Assembly (NCBI GenBank): GCA_030039775.1
Contig: JASHUX010000190.1
Coordinates: 1-15,416, forward strand
Direction: 5' to 3'
Length of the DNA: 15,416 nucleotides
Origin: Alphaproteobacteria bacterium
GTDB lineage: Bacteria > Pseudomonadota > Alphaproteobacteria > ATCC43930 > CGMCC-115725
Notes under the pieces: model-generated
Told to the model about the DNA's origin: nothing
The model's database searches: none
Seen by the model: only the letters and a program-made list of their open reading frames with translations
Part shown: positions 8,484 through 15,416 of the stretch, piece after piece
Position numbering within the stretch: the first letter of the stretch is position 1
How the letters are laid out: every line of letters starts with the position of its first letter
Position numbers and translations under genes: made by a program

Positions 8484-8912
8484 TCAGCCGCGACGATAGG
8501 GAAAGCAGCGGTCGCGGTCGAGCGTCATGCCGAAACGCTCGCCCAGCTTCGCAATCGCGTCGCCTTGCGTCGGATAGGGGTCCGCGTTGCTGGGCCCGAC
8601 GACGATCGGCCGGAACCCGGGCGTTGAGTCGACCCCGCCGGGCGGTAGCATGGCAGTTGCAAGGCCTTTGCCCTCGCCGTCGCGCAACGTCAGGAACATC
8701 GGCATCGCATTCTGGACGTGAGCCGTGAGGCCGATATTTTGTTCAATCTCGATCTTCGAAATCGGCTGAAACGTCTGCGCCGCCTTATCCCATTCAGTGC
8801 GAAAATATTTTTCGACCGCGTGACGCATCAACGCCGATTCCTGCATCGCCTCGGCCTCAGTTTCGATGCGGAACCAGGTCCGATTTCCAGGCGCGTCACA
8901 GACATACTTCAT
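8484..8912 (-). CDS. conserved hypothetical protein
   Basis: A 142-residue soluble protein beginning MKYVCDAPGNRTWFRIETE and containing IEQNIGLTAHVQNAMPMFL, RDGEGKGLATAMLPPGG, RPIVVGPSNADPYPTQGDAI and the end LDRDRCFPYRRG. There is no signal peptide or membrane segment. It resembles uncharacterised proteins I remember from Rhizobiales, but no function is known to me. The ATG at 8912 is preferred to one 24 bases upstream (8936) because GGGAG sits 6 bases before it and because the protein then begins with the familiar MKYxCDAPG. It is the first gene of the operon, with only one base before the acetoacetyl-CoA synthetase ATG, so a role tied to acyl-CoA or acetoacetate metabolism is a fair inference from context only. 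Confidence 0.8.
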   Translation of the reverse strand: MKYVCDAPGNRTWFRIETEAEAMQESALMRHAVEKYFRTEWDKAAQTFQPISKIEIEQNIGLTAHVQNAMPMFLTLRDGEGKGLATAMLPPGGVDSTPGFRPIVVGPSNADPYPTQGDAIAKLGERFGMTLDRDRCFPYRRG

Positions 8913-8984
8913 TCCCGTCTCCCACTGCTGGGTCATCCAAACATCTTAACCTACATGCCCGAGTATGCGATTGCTCGACGATCG

Positions 8985-9015
8985 ATAAAATCCCTGTAAA
9001 AACCTCATAAAATCC
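8985..9015. promoter_or_regulatory. 9-bp direct repeat, possible regulator site
   Basis: ATAAAATCC occurs at 8985-8993 and again at 9007-9015, a period of 22 bases or about two helical turns. It lies in the 210-base divergent region, about 75-100 bases upstream of the 8912 start. Same-face repeats of this kind are common as binding sites for dimeric or tandem activators. The sequence is also AT-rich against a GC-rich background. No regulator is identified and no convincing -35/-10 pair was found. Confidence 0.3.
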
Positions 9016-9029
9016 GGTCCGTCCGTTGC

Positions 9030-9060
9030 AACAAATGCGAGATATGCTCAAGCATTTGTT
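9030..9060. promoter_or_regulatory. AT-rich dyad upstream of the TadE-type genes
   Basis: AACAAATGC (9030-9038) pairs with GCATTTGTT (9052-9060). Inside it GAG (9039-9041) can pair with CTC (9047-9049), leaving a 5-base loop and a 2-base bulge. It ends 62 bases before the ATG at 9123. No poly-T tract follows. It may be an operator for the pilin module or the divergent operon, or an RNA hairpin in the leader. Confidence 0.35.
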
Positions 9061-9122
9061 AAGTTTGCGGCTCGTTCCTCCGCCGGTCAATTGCTGATTT
9101 TCTGATCGGACGAGAGCGAGTT

Positions 9123-9720
9123 ATGACGCCGTTTCGATTCGCGCATCGGACGCGAAAAAGCGGAAAGGCCGCACAGAACGACGATGCCGCGCGCTATCGC
9201 GCCGGGCGGCGGCTGCGCAGCTTGCTCCGCGATACCGGCGGCGTCACCGGTCTCGAGTTCGCCATGATCGGCCCGATTTTCTTGCTGATAATCATGGCCG
9301 TGCTCGAAAAACGGTTTCACCCTGTGGACGCAAAGCGTGCTCGACAACGCGACGCGTGATGCGGCCCGCCTCCTGGAAACCGGTCAATCGCAAAGCGGCG
9401 GCACGTCCTTCGTGACGCAGTTGTGTAACGAAATCTCCGGCTTCATGAGCTGCTCGCAGTTGCAGTACCGGGTTCAATCCGGTTCCACGTTCGCTGGGAT
9501 CTCGCCGAGCATCACCTTTGGGACGGGCGGCGCGGCGACCGGCTTTTCGTCCTATCCGACTGCGGTCTCGACCACCTCGTTGACCGCCGGCACCGACGTG
9601 GTGGTGCAGGTGATCTACAAGCGCAATTTCGTCATTCCATGGGTCGGGAAGGTCATGACCGGCAACAACGACTATGAGGAATTGTTGGCAACCGCCACGT
9701 TCCAGGTCGAGCCCTACTGA
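9123..9720 (+). pseudogene. TadE-family pseudopilin-like protein, broken by a one-base frameshift
   Basis: Joining two frames (9123-9308 and 9310-9720) gives a 198-residue TadE-like protein. It has a basic cytoplasmic leader of about 40 residues, then GGVTGLEFAMIGPIFLLIIMA (about 39-59) with Glu at +5 after the Gly, as in prepilin-peptidase substrates. The downstream frame continues NGFTLWTQSVLDNATRDAARL, a classic TadE continuation, and ends YEELLATATFQVEPY. As written, the frame slips at five A residues (9307-9311); removing one restores the whole gene. An automatic caller would report only 9337-9720 or two fragments. The upstream frame otherwise stops at 9359. TadE proteins are minor pilins of Flp/Tad pili, in the inner membrane with a periplasmic domain. 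The start is supported by GAGAGCGAG upstream. The lesion may be a sequencing error, a real mutation or recoding. Confidence 0.75.
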
Positions 9721-10252
9721 TGAACGCCCTGGCCAACATTGCTCGTTTGTGGCGCGATCGCGGCGGTGTCGTCGCGGTCGAATTCGCGTTGATCATGCCG
9801 ACGCTCGTCGTTCTTCTCATCGGCACGTTCGAGGCTTCGAACTTGGTTCGGGTGTAGATGAAATTCGACGAGGCGGCGCCCGCGATCGCCAATCTGGTCG
9901 CGCTGCAGAATCCGTCACAGACCGGCACGCTGACATCCGACTTTTGTACGGCCGCGTCCTACATGATGTCGCCGTTCACCACCTCCGGTCTCAACGCCGA
10001 GGTCGCCAGCGTCACCAATTACAGCGGCACGTCCACCGTCGATTGGACCGCCACCTGCAACGATCTGAGCAACCCACAGAGCAACACGACGTTGGCGTCG
10101 GGGCTGGTGCCGAATTCCGGCGACAGCGTGATCGTAGTTCAGACCAGCTACACGTACACCGCGCCGATCCACATGATTCTGGGCGCCAGCTACACCTTTA
10201 CCAACGACGGATTCGCCCGACCCCGCAGCAATACATCGAGCCAAACCAATGA
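9720..10252 (+). pseudogene. second TadE-like protein, interrupted by in-frame TAG and probable frameshift near its end
   Basis: The ATG overlaps the previous stop (TGATG), indicating coupled translation. The first 45 codons encode RDRGGVVAVEFALIMPTLVV, a typical TadE leader and hydrophobic segment with the Gly/Glu processing pattern, followed by EASNLVRV. An in-frame TAG at 9855-9857 then interrupts the gene. The same frame continues with good TadE-like sequence (MKFDEAAPAIANLVALQNP, then VVQTSYTYTAPIHMILGASY and FARP). At CCCC (10221-10224) the plausible ending lies in another frame, giving QQYIEPNQ and a TGA at 10250-10252 that overlaps the next ATG. Without that shift the frame would run to 10853 across the next gene, which is unlikely. 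Probably a periplasm-facing Tad pilus component. The intact length would be about 177 residues. Confidence 0.7.
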
Positions 10253-11436
10253 ACAACGACACTCCTTCCCTCCTCCGATCCAATCCGCTGACACGCGCCT
10301 TGAACCGTGTCGCAACGACCGCGCGGGCACTGATCCGCGACCGCAACGGCGCCATTGCCGTCACGATGTCGCTCTTGTTCGTTCCGACCGTCATGGTCGT
10401 CGGCGCCGCGGTCGATTACGCCCGCCTTTAGCAATTCAAGACGCAGCTTCAGGCCATGGTGGATTCCGCGGCGTTATCGGGCGCCGCCGCCTACGTTGCC
10501 GCGGCCGACAGCAGCAATGCGCAAACCGTCGCCAGCAATTACATCGCGTCCAACGAAAACGTGCTGCCGTCGCACATCGGCTCCATCACGACGTCGGTCT
10601 CGGCCACGCAGGTTACGACCGGTTCGAATCAAGGTTATACCGTCACGGTTTCAGCGACGGCTTCGATCGGCACGACCTTCATGCGCTTGGTGTCTTCGAG
10701 CTTCGCCGTGTCGGCCAGTGCGACGGCGGTCAATCCGACGGTTACCATTACGATAACAACAAACAACTTCAAATCCAGCGCCTGGGACGGCAACACGCTG
10801 TGGTACTGGCTCGTGTCATCGAGCGACCAGGCGGCTATTCCCAACCCGAATAATTTCGCGTCGAGCCAACTCCTTGCCAGCAACGTGCCCGGCACCAGCA
10901 CCAACGGCAACGTCACGTTCACGGCAAGCGCCACGCAACTGATCGGCATCGCGCTGCAAAACGTCACGGGTGAGGTCGGCGGGAATTACGGCTGCAACCA
11001 GTACCAGACCGCGCCCGGTTCGTGGCAGTGGGTTCAGAGCGGCGGCCGGTGGCAGTACGAATACGTTCAGGGCACGTGCCAGGGCTCCGAGCAGTGGTTT
11101 TTTTCCAACATCATGCCGCCGAGCGACAATTCCTATAACGTGTCGAGCATCGACACGGGTTATACGTCGGAGGCGTCGAATTGTTCGTTGCAGACCGCGC
11201 TGACCTCGGCGCTGCCGACATCGCTCAATCCGCCGACATCGGGATCGTGCTTCAGCTCGCTGCCGTCGAATTCGGTCTTCAGCTGCAACTCGATCGGCGG
11301 CCAGTACCTGACGTTCTATTGGAACGACATGGGCGGCAATGTCGATGACCACGACTACAACGACGCGGAGATCAGCGTATCGTGTGCGGGGTCCGGTACC
11401 GGCAACACCGCGACCGGCGTCTACCTGTCCAGCTGA
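10249..11436 (+). pseudogene. TadG-like protein interrupted by in-frame TAG, with an unusual C-terminal domain
   Basis: The ATG overlaps a TGA in ATGA fashion. Codons 1-60 give a cytoplasmic leader and GAIAVTMSLLFVPTVMVVGA followed by AVDYARL, the usual TadG N-terminal membrane anchor. TAG at 10429-10431 is followed in the same frame by QFKTQLQAMVDSAALSGAAA, exactly the expected TadG continuation, and then 315 more codons without a stop. TadG proteins often carry a von Willebrand A domain; none is seen. Instead there is a Ser/Thr-rich part and a C-terminal Trp/Cys-containing domain (about 10770-11400) ending in FYWNDMGGNVDDHDYNDAEI, which resembles the Asp-rich signature of DUF4114-like, possibly calcium-binding, domains. 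A gene caller would report 10456-11436 alone, without the membrane anchor. Confidence 0.7.
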
Positions 11437-11438
11437 CA

Positions 11439-11462
11439 ACGCGCTTCCCGCGTCTTGATTTT
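11439..11462 (+). terminator. weak terminator-like hairpin after the TadG-like gene
   Basis: ACGCG (11439-11443) pairs with CGCGT (11449-11453) around a 5-base loop and is followed by CTTGATTTT. The stem is short and the T-tract broken, so termination would be inefficient at best. The T-rich part also forms the left arm of the next, larger hairpin. Confidence 0.3.
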
Positions 11463-11498
11463 CGCCGCTATCATGCGGCGGGAATCAAGGTAGCGGCG
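11454..11498 (+). promoter_or_regulatory. leader with two mutually exclusive hairpins, upstream of the MetE-like gene
   Basis: CTTGATT (11454-11460) pairs with AATCAAG (11483-11489), and inside it CGCCGC (11463-11468) pairs with GCGGCG (11475-11480) across a symmetric two-base internal loop. Alternatively CGCCGCTA (11463-11470) pairs perfectly with TAGCGGCG (11491-11498), which cannot form together with the inner stem. Competing stems before a methionine-pathway gene are what a riboswitch or attenuator would show. However, I do not recognise the SAM-II or SAM/SAH riboswitch consensus. It could also be the end of the upstream transcript. Confidence 0.35.
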
Positions 11499-11522
11499 AG
11501 GTTCGATTGAATGAGGTCCTCC

Positions 11523-11546
11523 TGGCCGGCGCCTTGGCGCCGGCCA
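11523..11546 (+). promoter_or_regulatory. perfect 11-bp GC-rich hairpin before the MetE-like ribosome binding site
   Basis: TGGCCGGCGCC (11523-11533) and GGCGCCGGCCA (11536-11546) are exact reverse complements separated by TT. No T-run follows, so it is not a canonical terminator. It ends 10 bases before GGGAGGA (11557-11563), the ribosome binding site of the gene at 11571. It could control ribosome access, protect the 5' end, or bind a protein as DNA. Confidence 0.45.
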
Positions 11547-11570
11547 ATTCATTTGCGGGAGGATCGACCC

Positions 11571-12737
11571 ATGGCGACGATGCGCAGCACCGACCGAATC
11601 AAGACCACGCACGCGGGTTCGTTGCCGCGGCCAAAACTGATTCGCGAATTACTAACGACGCGGCAGGACGGGAAGATTGCGGATCCCGCGCGGCTCGATG
11701 CAGAGCTACCGGCCGCCGTAAAGGAGATCGTTGCTAAGCAGCTCGAGGTTGGGCTCGACAGCGTCAATGACGGCGAGTTCGGCAAGGTCAACTTCACCAA
11801 CTACGTCATGGACCGCGTTTCGGGGCTCGAAATGCGGTCGCCCGATCCGAGGGCGTATCAGTACCGTCTCAATATGATCGCGCGCGACGAGCGCAAGTTT
11901 CCGGAATATTTCGAGAAGGTCTATCACCGCCCGACCATCGCGGGCGGCCTGCCGCATTGCATCGGTCCGCTCAAATACACCGGGCACGATCAGGTCAAGC
12001 GCGACATCGCCAACCTCAAGGCTGCGGCCGTAGGCACACGGGCTGAGGAACTGTTCGTGCCGACCAATACGCCCGGCACCGCCGAGCATTGGATGATCAA
12101 CAACTATTACCGCACGCAGGAGGAAATGGTGTTCGCCATCGCCGATTGCCTGCACGAGGAATACCAGGCAATCACAGACGCGGGACTGGTGCTGCATCTC
12201 GACGATCCCGATCTGTCCGACGGCTGGAACATCTTTCCCGATATGGACAAGAAAGCGTATCGCCAATACGCCGAAATGCGGGTCGACGCGCTTAACCACG
12301 CGCTTAAGGGCATTCCCCGCGAGCAGGTGCGACTCCATGTCTGCTGGGGCAGCTTCCACGGCCCGCATCATGACGACATTCCGCTCACGGAGATTATCGA
12401 TTTGATCTTCAAGGTGCCGGCGGAGAGCTATTCGATCGAGGCCTCAAACCCGTGCCACGAACATGAGTGGCGTGTGTTCGAGACGGTGAAGCCCCCCGCC
12501 GGCGCCACGCTGGTGCCGGGCGTGATCGGGCATTTCAGCGACTTCATCGAGCACCCGGACCTGATCGCCGACCGGCTCGTCCGCTATGCGCGACTGGTGG
12601 GGCGCGAGAATGTCATCGCCGGAACGGATTGCGGCATTGGCCCGCGCGTCGGGCATCCTCTGATCTGTTGGGCCAAGTTCGAGGCAATGGCCGAGGGTGC
12701 CCGCCGAGCGACCAAAATTCTGTGGGGACGCGCCTAG
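11571..12737 (+). CDS. cobalamin-independent methionine synthase II family protein (MetE C-terminal-like)
   Basis: A 388-residue stand-alone version of the zinc-binding catalytic (C-terminal) barrel of MetE. MetE transfers a methyl group to homocysteine. It has THAGSLPRP (13-21), GLDSVNDGEFGKVNF (61-75), LHLDDPDLS (208-216) and the zinc ligands H256 and C258 (LHVCWG), E290 (YSIEASNP) and C354 (AGTDCGIGP). The N-terminal MetE barrel that helps bind the folate is absent, so the methyl donor and true acceptor are uncertain; such short homologues are often mis-annotated as full methionine synthase. The start at ATG 11571 follows GGGAGGA with 7 bases between. The longer frame to 11511 would translate the GC hairpin and is rejected. 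The leader upstream is structured. The stop is TAG. Confidence 0.9.
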   Translation: MATMRSTDRIKTTHAGSLPRPKLIRELLTTRQDGKIADPARLDAELPAAVKEIVAKQLEVGLDSVNDGEFGKVNFTNYVMDRVSGLEMRSPDPRAYQYRLNMIARDERKFPEYFEKVYHRPTIAGGLPHCIGPLKYTGHDQVKRDIANLKAAAVGTRAEELFVPTNTPGTAEHWMINNYYRTQEEMVFAIADCLHEEYQAITDAGLVLHLDDPDLSDGWNIFPDMDKKAYRQYAEMRVDALNHALKGIPREQVRLHVCWGSFHGPHHDDIPLTEIIDLIFKVPAESYSIEASNPCHEHEWRVFETVKPPAGATLVPGVIGHFSDFIEHPDLIADRLVRYARLVGRENVIAGTDCGIGPRVGHPLICWAKFEAMAEGARRATKILWGRA

Positions 12738-12846
12738 CGTTAACTCCCTATGAATAGGGGCGGCTTGCCTGGGGACGAGGCGTCGCCGGATAATGGGGTT
12801 AACAGGCCAGGCTTGCCTTGGCCCTGAAATGCGTTGGAGGCACGCA

Positions 12847-13680
12847 ATGACTTTTTTGACGCGGCGATTCGCCGGATTCGGGCGCGCGACAAATGCGCTG
12901 GCACTCGCGGTTCTCCTTGTCGGCGCATCGGCGTTTGCCGTGAGCCAACCGGCGCGGGCGCAAAATCATCTCCACGGCTATTATGGCCATGGCCGCGGCG
13001 GTCCCGGCTTTTACGGACGCGGGTATTATGGGCGCGGGTATCATGGGCGCGGTTGGTACGGCGGCGGCCGATATAGCTGGGGCTGGCCCGGCTATGCCGC
13101 AGCGTATTGGCCGTACTGGCCCTACGCCTACGGCTATTACTATCCACAGTATTATTACCCGCTATATGTGATTCCGCGCGCGGCCTATGTTATGCCGCCG
13201 GCTCCGCCGATGGCGCCACAGCCGCGCCAGTTCACGGTCTTTTTCGACTTCGACAAATACAACCTGACGGGCGATGGCCGGCGGGTAGTCGACGCTGCCA
13301 TTGCGACGGCTCAAGCCGGGGGTCCGGCCCATGTCGAGGTGGTCGGCAATACCGATCTCGCCGGTACCAACAGCTACAACATGGTACTGTCGCAACATCG
13401 CGCGGAGACGGTGCGCGCCTACATGATTGCGCATGGCGTCGATGCGCGCGAGATTAGCATCCGCGCGCTGGGCAAGACCGATCCGGCGGTGCCGACCGCG
13501 GACGGGGTGCGCGAGCCGCGCAATCGGCGCGTCGAGATCGTGATCACGCCGCTGCGTCACCGCCAGCTGCCGCCCCCAATGTCGATGGCCAGGCCGCCGG
13601 CAATGCCCGCAGACGCGACCATGGCGCCACCGCCGCCATCCGGGCCGGTCGGCGCGCCGACGAACCTGGTCGGCCAATAA
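12847..13680 (+). CDS. secreted Gly/Tyr-rich OmpA-domain protein
   Basis: A 277-residue envelope protein. It has a signal peptide with cleavage likely after ARA (residue 38), then a Gly/Tyr/His/Trp-rich low-complexity region (41-110) with GRGYY-type repeats and many YYY/WPY clusters. A Pro-rich linker (116-127) leads to an OmpA-like peptidoglycan-binding domain (about 128-234). This shows FTVFFDFDKYNLT, VVGNTDLAGTNSYNMVLSQHRA (169-185 contains the D170 and R185 positions that bind diaminopimelate) and NRRVEIVI. A Pro/Ala-rich tail ends the protein. There is no lipobox Cys, so it is probably a soluble periplasmic or outer-membrane protein tethered to the cell wall. GGAGG lies 6 bases before the ATG at 12847; the frame open to 12793 lacks a signal peptide at its N-terminus. 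It stands alone, followed by a terminator. Confidence 0.88.
   Translation: MTFLTRRFAGFGRATNALALAVLLVGASAFAVSQPARAQNHLHGYYGHGRGGPGFYGRGYYGRGYHGRGWYGGGRYSWGWPGYAAAYWPYWPYAYGYYYPQYYYPLYVIPRAAYVMPPAPPMAPQPRQFTVFFDFDKYNLTGDGRRVVDAAIATAQAGGPAHVEVVGNTDLAGTNSYNMVLSQHRAETVRAYMIAHGVDAREISIRALGKTDPAVPTADGVREPRNRRVEIVITPLRHRQLPPPMSMARPPAMPADATMAPPPPSGPVGAPTNLVGQ
13015..13059 (+). repeat. three tandem 15-bp units inside the OmpA-domain gene
   Basis: Units at 13015-13029, 13030-13044 and 13045-13059 (GGACGCGGGTATTAT, GGGCGCGGGTATCAT, GGGCGCGGTTGGTAC) encode GRGYY, GRGYH and GRGWY. The third has diverged. They extend the Gly/aromatic low-complexity segment and are a natural site for length variation between strains. 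Confidence 0.7.
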
Positions 13681-13700
13681 CGCCAGCGCTTTGGTTACGG

Positions 13701-13735
13701 CGGGCGGCCCAACCCTGGGCCGCCCGTATTTTTTT
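13701..13735 (+). terminator. intrinsic terminator of the OmpA-domain gene
   Basis: CGGGCGGCCCA (13701-13711) and TGGGCCGCCCG (13716-13726) form a perfect 11-bp stem with an ACCC loop, followed at once by TATTTTTTT (13727-13735). It starts 20 bases after the stop of the OmpA-domain gene. The A-side of a reverse T-run is missing, so it works only on the plus strand and separates this gene from the aminotransferase. Confidence 0.93.
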
Positions 13736-13749
13736 GCACTGCGGTATAG

Positions 13750-15416
<1,667 letters not shown>

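Noticed and set aside
9855..10431. Genome-wide reassignment of TAG to a sense codon
   Set aside because: ctaC, the MetE-like gene and aspB all end at TAG exactly where their families end, so TAG serves as a stop in this genome.
9858..10853. A 331-codon gene starting just after the TAG
   Set aside because: Only its first 120 or so codons look like TadE; the rest overlaps the TadG-like gene in another frame and is Arg/His-rich, so it is best read as the tail of an interrupted gene.
11454..11546. SAM-II or SAM/SAH riboswitch before the MetE-like gene
   Set aside because: The hairpins do not show the short pseudoknot layout or conserved bases I remember for these classes; left as an unassigned structured leader.
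12746..12759. Small hairpin CCCTAT-GA-ATAGGG after the MetE-like gene
   Set aside because: Six-base stem with a 2-base loop and no T-run; too weak to call a terminator. The rest of 12738-12846 shows only the ribosome binding site of the next gene and a short repeated GCTTGCCT.

Overview
The window looks like high-GC alphaproteobacterial chromosome, probably Hyphomicrobiales (Rhizobiales) or a close relative. This rests on an aa3-type cytochrome c oxidase operon in the order ctaC-ctaD-ctaB-coxF-like-ctaE with a divergent tldD, a TadE/TadG-type pilin module, and the style of the conserved proteins. The lineage is my inference from gene order and remembered protein families. No search was run.

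Layout. (1) Positions 1-3976, minus strand: the oxidase operon, read from ctaC (CuA subunit II) through ctaD (catalytic subunit I), ctaB (heme O synthase) and a 46-residue CoxF-like membrane peptide into ctaE (subunit III), which runs off the left edge. The usual ctaG (Cox11) gene is not between the CoxF-like gene and ctaE. (2) 3977-4205: divergent control region with an 8-bp dyad and a good sigma70-type promoter facing tldD. (3) 4206-5639, plus: tldD metalloprotease. (4) 5654-8912, minus: a tightly packed three-gene operon of a conserved unknown protein, acetoacetyl-CoA synthetase, and a protein resembling the B component of glycine/proline reductases but with cysteines only. (5) 8913-9122: divergent intergenic region with a 9-bp direct repeat and an AT-rich dyad. 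(6) 9123-11436, plus: three overlapping or abutting TadE/TadE/TadG-type genes. Each is interrupted as the sequence stands, by a one-base frameshift or by in-frame TAG codons, close to the membrane/ectodomain boundary, yet the reading frames beyond are well preserved. (7) 11437-11570: a structured leader with mutually exclusive hairpins. (8) 11571-12737: a stand-alone MetE C-terminal-type (cobalamin-independent methionine synthase II) methyltransferase. (9) 12847-13680: a secreted Gly/Tyr-rich OmpA-domain protein followed by a clear intrinsic terminator. (10) 13804-15006: aspartate aminotransferase, convergent with (11) the 3' part of a diacylglycerol-kinase-type lipid kinase that runs off the right edge.

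How the genes work together. The oxidase genes make and assemble one terminal oxidase, with CtaB supplying heme O as precursor of heme A. The three-gene operon probably serves acetoacetate activation plus a linked but unknown redox step. The MetE-like protein, aminotransferase and lipid kinase are ordinary metabolism. The unusual parts are the interrupted pilin module and the folded leader after it. No rRNA, tRNA, CRISPR array, insertion sequence or phage gene was seen.
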